Below are positions 16,900-24,014 of a stretch of 64,000 nt of DNA, in pieces. The notes below the pieces were generated by a model. The model did no database searches and was not told where the DNA came from. It saw nothing but the letters and a program-made list of their open reading frames with translations. Source of the stretch: Tabrizicola sp. Lineage in GTDB: Bacteria > Pseudomonadota > Alphaproteobacteria > Rhodobacterales > Rhodobacteraceae. Location: positions 1-64,000 of the forward strand of contig NZ_JAEULP010000065.1 of the NCBI RefSeq assembly GCF_016792905.1. The letters are read 5' to 3'. The position numbers and the translations under genes are program-made. Numbering within the stretch: the stretch's first letter is position 1; every line of letters begins with the position of its first letter.

Positions 16900-16932
16900 A
16901 CAAAATGCATAGGTTCGCGAAAAGACCGGGAA

Positions 16933-17724
16933 ATGAGCATAGAGCGTCAGTTCGAGCAGATCGGCCGCATGATCGCGGCCGAAGGGTTGCCCGAGTTTCC
17001 CCGCTGCCTGGCAGATTTCCTTCGCAGCATAGCGCATCATGACTTCACCGTCATCTTCGGCTATCGCGGCACGGCGCGGCCGCTGGACCTTTACGACGAC
17101 TTTCCGCGCAGCAAGCACGCGATCTTCGTGACCGACTATCAGGCTGGCCCCTATCTGCTTGACCCCTTCTACCTTGCCGCAACGAGGCCGGTCGCGGCAG
17201 GTCTGTACCGCTTGCGCGATCTGGCGCCCGACCGGTTCTATCAGGGTGAGTACTTCCGCAGCTACTACGCGCGGACCGGCTTGGCCGAGGAGATCGGCTT
17301 CTTCGTCGAAACGGAACCCGGCGCGATGATCGTCCTGTCGCTCATGCGGTCCGACAAGGTGTTCTCGGCACGGGAAATCGCGACGCTGCGCACCGCGTGG
17401 CCAGTGGTCGAGGCTGCCGTCCGACGGCATTGGAACGACCTTTCGGCCCGGTTTGACACGACCGATGCGAGGGGTGCGGGCACGGCAGGCCCGCAGATCG
17501 AACGCAGCTTTCAGCGGTTCGGTGAGGGGTTGTTGACCCCACGCGAACGCGAGGTCGCCGAGTATACGCTGAAGGGATACTCGGCGGAAGCGATCAGCCA
17601 GATCCTGAACATATCCTCCGGCACGGTGCGCATCCACCGGCGCAACATCTATGCCAAGCTTGGCATCGGTTCGCAGGGGGAGTTGTTCGCCCGTTTCATC
17701 GATACGCTGGTCAAGGCGAGCTGA
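16933..17724 (+). CDS. orphan LuxR-family transcriptional regulator
   Basis: 263-residue regulator with a C-terminal LuxR/FixJ-type helix-turn-helix: LTPREREVAEYTLKGYSAEA and ISQILNISSGTVRIHRRNIY lie in about the last 65 residues. The N-terminal ~180 residues (DFTVIFGYRGTARPLDLY, DPFYLAATRP, FFVETEPGAMIVLSLMR) lack the conserved AHL-pocket pattern, so it is probably not a quorum-sensing receptor. It is divergent from the polyamine-type operon, which makes it the likely local regulator, possibly sensing a polyamine-related ligand. The start at 16933 is chosen from the promoter-like sequence upstream; an in-frame ATG at 16876 lacks a ribosome-binding site. Confidence 0.82.
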   Translation: MSIERQFEQIGRMIAAEGLPEFPRCLADFLRSIAHHDFTVIFGYRGTARPLDLYDDFPRSKHAIFVTDYQAGPYLLDPFYLAATRPVAAGLYRLRDLAPDRFYQGEYFRSYYARTGLAEEIGFFVETEPGAMIVLSLMRSDKVFSAREIATLRTAWPVVEAAVRRHWNDLSARFDTTDARGAGTAGPQIERSFQRFGEGLLTPREREVAEYTLKGYSAEAISQILNISSGTVRIHRRNIYAKLGIGSQGELFARFIDTLVKAS

Positions 17725-17776
17725 TCGCTACCAGGCGGTGAGGCCCGGCAACAGCGATGTGTCGCCCCCCGGAGCG

Positions 17777-18880
17777 CTAAAGGCCGAGTGCTATTGCCGC
17801 TTCGTCGATCCAGCCGCGCGCGAAGGCGTCGAACCGCGCGTCGGGCTGCCGCTTGGCCAGCGTTGCGGCGAGAGGGTCGGGGGCGGTGACAGGGGCGCCC
17901 GACAGCTCCTCCAGCACGGCATGGCCGCAGAACGGGACATAGACCTCGGAATAGCCGCCTTCGTGGACGAGGGTCAGCTTGCCGTCACAGAGCCGGTCGG
18001 CGGCCTGCATGACCATGCGGGTCATCTCACGGAAGGTTTCGGCGGTGCAGAGCATCCGCCCCAGCGGATCGACCGCCGCCGCGTCGAAGCCGCAGGCGAC
18101 GATGATCGCTTGCGGTTGGAAGCGGTCGAGCGCGGGCAGGACCACCCGCTCCATCGCGTAAAGATAGCTGGCGTGGCCGGTGCCTGGGGGCAGAGGCAGG
18201 TTGAGGTTGAGGCCCTTGCCCGCACCTGCACCCTGCGCCTCGATCCCGCCGGTATCCAGCGGATAGTTTCTCTCCTGATGCAGGCTGATCGTCAGCACGT
18301 CGGGGTCTTCCCAGAAGATCGCCTCGGTGCCGTTGCCATGGTGGACGTCCCAGTCGATCACCGCGACGCGCCGGACCAGCCCCTCGGCCTGCGCTGCACG
18401 GATTGCCACGGCGATGTTGTTCAGAAGGCAGAAGCCGTTCGGAAAATCCGCCGTGCAATGATGTCCCGGCGGGCGGGACAGGGAATAGGCGTTCCGCGCC
18501 TCTCCTGTCAGAACTGAGCGAAGGGCGGTCTTCGCCAGTCCGGCCGACAGTGCGGCGATTTCGTAGCCGCCCGCGCCGAACGGCGTGCGCAACCCGAGTT
18601 CGCCGCCGCCCGCGTCGGAGGCCGCCTTGAAGGCCGACAGGTAGCTGTCGGGGTGGACACGGAGGAGGTCTTCCTTCGTGGCTGCCTCTGCCCCGCGCAT
18701 CGACAGGTGGCGGGTCAGGCCCGTGACCTCGATCAGGTTCCGCAGGCGCCGCTTGGTTTCCGGGTTTTCGGGCAAGCCGCCGGTGACGGGCTGGACCAGG
18801 CCCGCAACTGGCAGGGTGAACGCATAGTTGCCGCCGCCATGCCAGAAGCAGCGTTCGTCGGAGAAGAAGGCGGTTTTCAT
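17777..18880 (-). CDS. histone-deacetylase-family amidohydrolase (acetylpolyamine amidohydrolase-like)
   Basis: 367-residue arginase/deacetylase-fold zinc hydrolase. Catalytic His pair in RPPGHHC (His140, His141), zinc ligands Asp178 and His180 in DWDVHHGNGT, and Asp266 in GFDAAAVDPLG, with a final GGY motif. Bacterial members deacetylate acetylpolyamines or other acetylated amines. Finding it across the orphan luxR-type gene from a polyamine-type importer makes acetylpolyamines an attractive but unproven substrate. The start at 18880 follows a GGAG ribosome-binding site; in-frame sequence beyond it to 19402 is the antisense of neighbouring genes. Confidence 0.88.
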   Translation of the reverse strand: MKTAFFSDERCFWHGGGNYAFTLPVAGLVQPVTGGLPENPETKRRLRNLIEVTGLTRHLSMRGAEAATKEDLLRVHPDSYLSAFKAASDAGGGELGLRTPFGAGGYEIAALSAGLAKTALRSVLTGEARNAYSLSRPPGHHCTADFPNGFCLLNNIAVAIRAAQAEGLVRRVAVIDWDVHHGNGTEAIFWEDPDVLTISLHQERNYPLDTGGIEAQGAGAGKGLNLNLPLPPGTGHASYLYAMERVVLPALDRFQPQAIIVACGFDAAAVDPLGRMLCTAETFREMTRMVMQAADRLCDGKLTLVHEGGYSEVYVPFCGHAVLEELSGAPVTAPDPLAATLAKRQPDARFDAFARGWIDEAAIALGL

Positions 18881-19021
18881 CGGTCGCGTCTCCTGCAGGT
18901 CCGTCGACAGTAGGGACGGCGGGGCAGCTTGGCCAGTGGCGGGGGTGCGGCACCGGGGGACAAATCTCTGCGAAGGGACTTGGCCTCTTGCCCGGCGCGA
19001 GCGCATGGCATTCAAAGGCGC

Positions 19022-19270
19022 ATGACCGACCTGACCCACCTTGCCCAACCCGGCGCCGCCATTGCCGTTCGTGTCACCCCGAATGCCCGCCGGGCCGGGG
19101 TGGACCTGGTCGAGGGCCAGATCCGCGTCGCCGTCACGGAGACGCCGGAAGGCGGCAAGGCCACGGAAGCCGCCCGCGCGGCGCTGGCGAAGGCGATGGG
19201 CGTGGCCAAGACGCGACTGAAGCTCGTCCGGGGAGCAACGGCGCGGGACAAGCTGTTCCGGCTGGACTAG
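19022..19270 (+). CDS. DUF167/YggU-family protein
   Basis: 82-residue member of the YggU (UPF0235) family, function unknown, with the alpha/beta fold signature VRVTPNARRAGVDLVEGQIR and the later GGKATEAARAALAKAMGV and LVRGATARDKLFRL blocks. Length is normal. The ATG at 19022 gives the family N-terminus; in-frame sequence upstream does not. Its TAG stop overlaps the TAG of the convergent gene (19267-19270). Confidence 0.85.
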   Translation: MTDLTHLAQPGAAIAVRVTPNARRAGVDLVEGQIRVAVTETPEGGKATEAARAALAKAMGVAKTRLKLVRGATARDKLFRLD

Positions 19271-19506
19271 GTCTTCCGCTCCAGCCTGTAGCTGCCTTCC
19301 GGCAGGTTCAGCGCGGCGGCAAGATCGCGGAGCTGCGTCATCGACAAGGTGATGCGCAAAACCTCGTCCGTCTGCGGATCGACCTGCTCGACCGTCACGC
19401 AATCCTCGAAGGCGTTGATCACGATGTCGTCGAGAAGCGGAAGATCGCCGCCTTCGTCTACGAGCGTGATCACGGTGGCGTCGAATTCGTGCTCGATGGT
19501 GAACAT
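19267..19506 (-). CDS. conserved hypothetical 79-residue protein
   Basis: Small acidic protein, MFTIEHEFDATVITLVDE at the start, with a predicted mixed alpha/beta make-up and no signal peptide, membrane segment, Cys or known motif. The amphipathic SMTQLRDLAAALNLP segment near the C-terminus is the most structured-looking part. I recognise no family with confidence, though the type is common as a conserved small protein in Rhodobacterales. Its stop overlaps that of the convergent YggU-like gene by 4 bases. Coding status rests on the clean frame and start, so moderate certainty. Confidence 0.6.
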   Translation of the reverse strand: MFTIEHEFDATVITLVDEGGDLPLLDDIVINAFEDCVTVEQVDPQTDEVLRITLSMTQLRDLAAALNLPEGSYRLERKT

Positions 19507-19628
19507 ATGCGCAGGCTAGCCGCCTGTCCGCGCCCCGGCAACGGATTCGATGTCCTGACAGCTTTGTGAGCCACCCTTTCGCTTGGCCATGGATTTGCTA
19601 GGTTTGCCCGCCACGGTCGAGGTTTCGC

Positions 19629-20336
19629 ATGCGTCTTCCCCTGCTTCTCGCGCTGTCCCTCGCCTTGGGCGGTTGCGTCTCCACCTACTCGGTCCCCCCG
19701 GCCGTGCCGACGAAGGCAACCGCCCCGGTCCAGCCTGCGCGGGCGGCGGCCGAGAACTTCCTGACCGTGATCGCGCGGGTCGAGCCGGTGGCCGAGCGCT
19801 ACTGCCGGGATCGGGGTGTGGCGCGGAACTGCGACTTCCGCATCGTCATCGACGACCGGCCCGGTCAGCCGCCGAACGCCTTCCAGACGCTCGACAGTTT
19901 CAACCGCCCGGTGATCGGGTTCACCCTGGCCCTGATCGCCGATGCGCGGAACCCGGACGAGCTGGCGTTTGTCCTGGGGCATGAGGCCTCGCACCACATC
20001 GAGGGTCATATCCCGAAGCGTCAGGACCAGGCGATGTCCGGCGCAATTCTGGCGGGTGTCCTGGCGCAGGCAAGCGGGTTGTCACCTGAAGAGGTGAGGG
20101 CTGCGCAGAACCTGGGGGCAGAGGCTGCGGCGCGCAGCTATTCCAAGTCCTTCGAGCTGGAGGCTGACGCGCTCGGCGCCGAGATCGCGCTGGTCGCGGG
20201 CTATGATCCGGTGCGTGGAACCGGGTTCTTCGACCGCCTGCCCGATCCGGGCGACAAGTTCCTCGGCAGCCATCCGCCGAACGGCCAGCGCAAGGCGGTG
20301 GTCCTGGCAACGGTTCGGCGGCTCCAGGGGTCTTGA
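19629..20336 (+). CDS. M48-family metalloprotease, lipoprotein
   Basis: 235-residue lipoprotein with a short signal and lipobox LALGGC (Cys16), so it is probably anchored at the periplasmic side of a membrane. The zinc-protease motif HEASH (His118, Glu119, His122) is followed by FELEADALGAEIALVAGYDP, which supplies the third ligand and matches the M48 ExEAD pattern. The PPNAFQTLDSFNRPVIGF block upstream is typical of small BepA/YcaL/LoiP-like periplasmic M48 proteases. A role in envelope quality control is inferred from the family. The stop codon lies inside an FNR-type palindrome belonging to the next gene. Confidence 0.88.
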   Translation: MRLPLLLALSLALGGCVSTYSVPPAVPTKATAPVQPARAAAENFLTVIARVEPVAERYCRDRGVARNCDFRIVIDDRPGQPPNAFQTLDSFNRPVIGFTLALIADARNPDELAFVLGHEASHHIEGHIPKRQDQAMSGAILAGVLAQASGLSPEEVRAAQNLGAEAAARSYSKSFELEADALGAEIALVAGYDPVRGTGFFDRLPDPGDKFLGSHPPNGQRKAVVLATVRRLQGS

Positions 20337-20346
20337 TCTGGGTCAA
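20333..20346. promoter_or_regulatory. FNR/FnrL-type binding site
   Basis: TTGATCTGGGTCAA matches the FNR/FnrL consensus TTGAT-N4-ATCAA at 9 of 10 defined positions and has the dyad spacing of that family. It begins at the last bases of the M48 gene and lies about 50 bases before the ATG of the Cys-rich protein gene at 20397, a workable activator position. In Rhodobacterales FnrL mediates low-oxygen control, so the downstream small gene may be oxygen-regulated. Confidence 0.55.
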
Positions 20347-20396
20347 GGCAGGCGACCCGGTCGCAGCGCATCCTGCATCAGGATAGCCGGGAGGGC

Positions 20397-20651
20397 ATGA
20401 CAATGATCGGGTATCCCGAGGCACCGAAAGCCTGGTGGCTCACCCGCGGCATGGCACGGATTTCGGGCGTGAACCTGCCGCGCGCGGTGGTGGAAGGCTG
20501 GCTGCAGCGCGACGAGCTGGAGGACCTGATCTCTCGCTGTGCCGCCTGCGGGCGCGCGCCGGAATGCGAACGCTGGCTGATCTGCTCCGGTGCGGCACAG
20601 TCGATGCCGGACTTCTGCCCGAACAAGGCCGAGATCGAGGCGCTGGGCTGA
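20397..20651 (+). CDS. small Cys-rich protein (DUF6455-like)
   Basis: 84-residue cytoplasmic-looking protein with five Cys arranged CAACGRAPEC (48, 51, 57), then Cys63 and Cys74, in a pattern that could bind zinc or an Fe-S centre. The N-terminal PEAPKAWWLTRGMARISGVNL and RDELEDLISRCAAC segments recall the small DUF6455 family of alphaproteobacteria. Its function is unknown. It starts 50 bases after an FNR-type palindrome, so a link to low-oxygen physiology is plausible. The alternative in-frame ATG (20403) would shorten it by two residues. Confidence 0.75.
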   Translation: MTMIGYPEAPKAWWLTRGMARISGVNLPRAVVEGWLQRDELEDLISRCAACGRAPECERWLICSGAAQSMPDFCPNKAEIEALG

Positions 20652-20712
20652 CGGCCGGGGCAGCGCGCGCCGCGTCTGGTCCGGGGTCCGCGGATCGCCT
20701 AGGCTGCGGCCC

Positions 20713-21087
20713 ATGATCGTTCTGGATGACATCTTGCGCGACCGCGGGTCGCGCTATGCTGTCGCCACGGGCTGCGTGACAAGTCGGTCCGAGATCGACG
20801 CGTTTCTGCTGTCCCTGCGCCAGCGCCGCAAGTTCGCCAAGGCCACCCATCACAGTTGGGCAGCGCTTCTGGCGGATGGCGGGCCGCTGAAGAACGACGA
20901 CGGCGAGGCCGGGGCCGGCGCGGTGATCCTGAAGATGCTGGAGCGAGAGGCTGTGCCGGACCGCATCGTCGTCGTCACGCGCTGGTATGGCGGCGTCCAT
21001 CTCGGGGGCGACCGCTTCGCGCATATCGTCACCTGCACCCGGGCCGCTCTGCAGGCCCTGCGCGAGGCGGCGGGCCGAAAGCCGTAA
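20713..21087 (+). CDS. YigZ/IMPACT-family (UPF0029) protein
   Basis: 124-residue protein consisting of a single UPF0029/IMPACT N-terminal domain. The signature is visible as FAKATHHSWAAL, then NDDGEAGAGAVILKMLE and the RYGG-like motif VVTRWYGGVHLGGDRFAHI. YigZ proteins are usually about 200 residues with a second C-terminal domain that is absent here, so this is a short form rather than obviously truncated, since the stop follows a complete domain. The molecular role is not established. The ATG at 20713 gives the conserved start. Confidence 0.75.
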   Translation: MIVLDDILRDRGSRYAVATGCVTSRSEIDAFLLSLRQRRKFAKATHHSWAALLADGGPLKNDDGEAGAGAVILKMLEREAVPDRIVVVTRWYGGVHLGGDRFAHIVTCTRAALQALREAAGRKP

Positions 21088-21186
21088 ACGCATTCGCATG
21101 ATTGCATGAAATCCTTGGTGCTGCGGGGCGGACCTGCTACCTTTTGTCGCACCGGGCCGATAGAGCCCGGCGAACGGGGAACAGAC

Positions 21187-21561
21187 ATGTCCATATCTCG
21201 TGGTTTCATCGTGATGGGCGCTATATATCTTGTGGTTGGCATTGTGTTCGGTGCCTACATGGGGGGCAGCGGCGACCACACGCTCGCGCCGATCCATGCC
21301 CATATCAACCTGCTTGGCTTCACGCTGATGACGGTCTTCGGCATCGGCTACCGCCTGATTCCGGGCCTTGCCGAAGGAACCTTGCCGAAAGTGCATTTCT
21401 GGCTGCACCAGGTGGGATCGCTGCTGCTTCTGCTGGCCCTGTTCCTGCTCATGACGGGCCGGGTGGCCGAGGCCACGATCGGCCCCGCCTTTCCGGTGCT
21501 GGAAGGGGCGGTCCTTCTGGGGGCGGTCCTGTGGTTGGTGAACGTCCTGCGTCACGCCTGA
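21187..21561 (+). CDS. small four-helix membrane protein, heme-copper-oxidase subunit I-like
   Basis: 124 residues with four hydrophobic segments at about 7-25, 40-58, 73-92 and 99-120. It has a histidine pair in APIHAHINLLGF (His37, His39) and a second in KVHFWLHQVG (His70, His74). The HAHxNLLGF pattern resembles helices of cytochrome oxidase subunit I-type proteins and the small COX1-like proteins found in many proteobacteria. Heme or metal binding is possible but not shown. The ATG at 21187 follows GGGGAACAGAC. The FNR-type site and Cys-rich gene lie about 0.8 kb upstream, with yigZ-like between. Confidence 0.65.
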   Translation: MSISRGFIVMGAIYLVVGIVFGAYMGGSGDHTLAPIHAHINLLGFTLMTVFGIGYRLIPGLAEGTLPKVHFWLHQVGSLLLLLALFLLMTGRVAEATIGPAFPVLEGAVLLGAVLWLVNVLRHA

Positions 21562-21640
21562 GGTTGCGGTCCCCGGACGTCTCGACGCGCAGGGAGTCCG
21601 GGGCTAACCTTCCGAAGGGGCAGGGGCAGGAGACAAACCG

Positions 21641-22003
21641 ATGCGCGACATGCTTGCGGCCGAGGCACGGCGGCTGGCCAATACGGTGATCTGGTCCTGG
21701 GATGGCTTCCGCGCCGCCTGGGCCACGGAAAAGACCCTGCGGCAGTGGACGATCGCCAATGTCCTGTCCGCCGCGCTGGCCTTCAGCCTGGACCTGACGC
21801 CCGGCGAACGCGCCCTGATCCTGGCGCTGGGGCTTCTGGTGCTGGCGGCCGAACTGATCAACACCGCCGTCGAGGAGGTGGTCGACCATATCTCCCCCGG
21901 CCCGGATCCCCGCGCGAAGAAGGCCAAGGATTGCGGGTCAGCCTGCGTGGCCCTGACGGCGATTGCGGCTGGGGTGGCCTGGGTCGTGGTGCTGGTGGGG
22001 TAG
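21641..22003 (+). CDS. dgkA: diacylglycerol kinase (prokaryotic DgkA type)
   Basis: 120-residue integral membrane kinase that phosphorylates diacylglycerol (or undecaprenol in some species) for phospholipid turnover. It has the family order: short amphipathic N-terminus with NTVIWSWDGFRAAWATE, then helix 1, the catalytic Glu region LAAELINTAVEEVVDHI and the AKDCGSACVAL motif (AKDxGSAAV in most members) leading into the third helix. Length matches DgkA. ATG at 21641 is preceded by a GGGGCAGGAG ribosome-binding region. Confidence 0.93.
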   Translation: MRDMLAAEARRLANTVIWSWDGFRAAWATEKTLRQWTIANVLSAALAFSLDLTPGERALILALGLLVLAAELINTAVEEVVDHISPGPDPRAKKAKDCGSACVALTAIAAGVAWVVVLVG

Positions 22004-22069
22004 GCCGGGAAGGAACCATTGGCCGGGATCGGTGTTGGTTCACGACCCGACATCGCAACGGAGGTTCGG

Positions 22070-22447
22070 ATGCAAGACACCCCTTCCACACCCGCGTCAG
22101 ACCAACCGGGCCACGCCATGGTTTCCAGTTCCGACGTCAACGGGACCGAAGTCTACAACCCCGCAGGCGAACATCTGGGTCGGATCGACCACTTGGTGAT
22201 CGACAAGGTTTCCGGCCAGATTGCCTATGCTGTGATGACATTCGGCGGCTTCCTTGGCCTTGGCGAAGGCATGTATCCGCTGCCCTGGAAGAAGTTCCGC
22301 TTCGACAAGGCCATCGGCGGCTTCGTTACCGATGTGTCGCGGGAACAGCTGACCGGTGCGCCCTCTCTGACCGAAACCTGGTTCGACGACCGGGACTACC
22401 ATCGCCGCAATTACGATTACTACGGCGTCCTGCCCTACTGGATGTAG
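22070..22447 (+). CDS. PRC-barrel domain protein
   Basis: 125-residue protein with one PRC-barrel, a fold shared by the photosynthetic reaction-centre H subunit and RimM. The barrel is visible as VSSSDVNGTEVYNPAGEHLG, IDHLVIDKVSGQIAYAVMTFGGF and YPLPWKKFRFD. The C-terminal tail is Tyr-rich (DRDYHRRNYDYYGVLPYWM). Such stand-alone PRC proteins are common in alphaproteobacteria and some are stress-linked; no specific role can be assigned. The ATG at 22070 is chosen for the GGAGG at 22060-22064. Confidence 0.82.
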   Translation: MQDTPSTPASDQPGHAMVSSSDVNGTEVYNPAGEHLGRIDHLVIDKVSGQIAYAVMTFGGFLGLGEGMYPLPWKKFRFDKAIGGFVTDVSREQLTGAPSLTETWFDDRDYHRRNYDYYGVLPYWM

Positions 22448-22456
22448 GCCCGCTGC

Positions 22457-22483
22457 CCCGGCCCGTCAGCGGGCCGGGATTTT
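22457..22483 (+). terminator. terminator between PRC-barrel gene and rimO
   Basis: CCCGGCCC (22457-22464) and GGGCCGGG (22471-22478) form an 8-bp stem with a GTCAGC loop, followed by ATTTT. It ends the plus-strand PRC-barrel transcript and overlaps the final codons of convergent rimO. An alternative pairing GGCCCGCTG / CAGCGGGCC (22447-22475) is also possible. Confidence 0.6.
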
Positions 22484-23863
22484 CGCGACCAACTGCCCCC
22501 AGAGGTCATAGTCGCCCGCCTCGTCCACCTCGACGCGGATGATGTCGCCCGGCGCTAGCCCCTCGAAGCCCTCGTCGATGAACAGGTTGCCGTCGATCTC
22601 CGGCGCGTCGGCCTTGGTGCGGCAGGTGGCGCCGTCCTCGTCGACCTCGTCGACAATCACTTCGAGCACTTTTCCAACCTTGGCGGCCAGTTTTGCCGCA
22701 GAAATCGCCTGTGCCTTTTCCATAAAGCGATCCCAGCGGTCTTGCTTCACCTCTGGCGCAACATGGTCCGGCAGGTCGTTCGACCGGGCACCGGCGACGT
22801 TTTCGTACTGGAAGCAGCCGACACGATCCAGTTGCGCCTCGTCCAGCCAGTCGAGGAGGGTCTGGAACTCGGCCTCGGTCTCGCCCGGATAACCGACGAT
22901 GAAGGTCGAGCGCAGGGTCAGGTCGGGGCAGACCGACCGCCAGGCGGCGATTTCGTCCAAGGTCCTCGCCGCCGCCGCCGGGCGAGCCATGCGCTTCAGC
23001 GTGTCGGGGTGGGCGTGCTGGAAAGGGATGTCGAGATAGGGCAGCACAAGGCCGTCTGCCATGAGGGGAATCAGGTCGCGGACATGCGGGTAGGGGTAGA
23101 CGTAATGCAGCCGCACCCAGGCGCCGAGTTTGCCCATTTCCCGAGCGAGATCAGTGATATGCGCGCGCACCTCGCCACCCTTCCACGGCGACAGGTCGTG
23201 CTTGCGGTCCACGCCGTAGGCAGAGGTGTCCTGCGAGATCACCAGCAACTCCTTGACCCCGGCCTCGACCAGCTTTTCCGCCTCGCGCAGTACGGCGTGG
23301 GCGGGGCGTGAGACAAGGCGGCCGCGCATGTCGGGGATGATGCAGAACTTGCAGTGGTGGTTGCAACCTTCTGAAATCTTGAGATAACTGTAGTGGCGAG
23401 GGGTCAGGCTGACGCCGGTCGCGGGCAAGAGATCGATGAACGGATCGGGCGCCGGGGGCACCGCGCCGTGGACGGCGTCCAGCACCGCCTCGTATTGGTG
23501 CGGACCCGTGACTGCCAGCACCTTGGGATGCGCGCCGGTGATGTAGTCGGGCTCGGCGCCAAGGCAGCCGGTCACGATCACCCGGCCGTTCTCCTGCAAC
23601 GCTTCGCCGATGGCTTCCAGGCTTTCCGCCTTGGCGCTGTCGAGGAAGCCGCAGGTGTTCACGATCACCGCATCGGCGCCCTTGTAGTCGGGGCTGATCG
23701 CGTAGCCTTCGGCGCGAAGCCGGGTGAGGATACGCTCGGAGTCGACCAGCGCTTTCGGGCAACCGAGCGAAACCATGCCGATGGTCGGCTGGCCCTCGCG
23801 CCGCAGGTCGGGGACGAGGGCGCGGGCAAGGTCGGGGCGAAGGATCGGCGGGTTTCCGGACAT
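22466..23863 (-). CDS. rimO: ribosomal protein S12 methylthiotransferase
   Basis: Radical-SAM enzyme that adds a methylthio group to the conserved Asp of ribosomal protein S12. The 465-residue protein has the UPF0004 N-terminal domain ([17 protein letters not shown] with the first cluster Cys, then [10 protein letters not shown] and VTGCLGAEP). The radical-SAM CxxxCxxC motif is [10 protein letters not shown]-terminal TRAM domain includes [12 protein letters not shown]. The PKALVDSE signature separates RimO from the tRNA enzyme MiaB. It is monocistronic, divergent from the AsmA-like gene and convergent with the PRC-barrel gene. Confidence 0.96.
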   Translation of the reverse strand: MSGNPPILRPDLARALVPDLRREGQPTIGMVSLGCPKALVDSERILTRLRAEGYAISPDYKGADAVIVNTCGFLDSAKAESLEAIGEALQENGRVIVTGCLGAEPDYITGAHPKVLAVTGPHQYEAVLDAVHGAVPPAPDPFIDLLPATGVSLTPRHYSYLKISEGCNHHCKFCIIPDMRGRLVSRPAHAVLREAEKLVEAGVKELLVISQDTSAYGVDRKHDLSPWKGGEVRAHITDLAREMGKLGAWVRLHYVYPYPHVRDLIPLMADGLVLPYLDIPFQHAHPDTLKRMARPAAAARTLDEIAAWRSVCPDLTLRSTFIVGYPGETEAEFQTLLDWLDEAQLDRVGCFQYENVAGARSNDLPDHVAPEVKQDRWDRFMEKAQAISAAKLAAKVGKVLEVIVDEVDEDGATCRTKADAPEIDGNLFIDEGFEGLAPGDIIRVEVDEAGDYDLWGQLVAKIPAR

Positions 23864-24014
23864 GCGCCGCCTATAGCGCGCGCGCTGCCCTCTGGAAAGC
23901 CTCCGGACGCAGGGGCCTCTCGGCTAATTGATGCCAGTCCGGTCCCCCCGACTTGGCAACCCGCCGCGCGGCGGCATAAACTTCGGCAAAACAAGAAAAT
24001 CCATGGAGGCGGGC

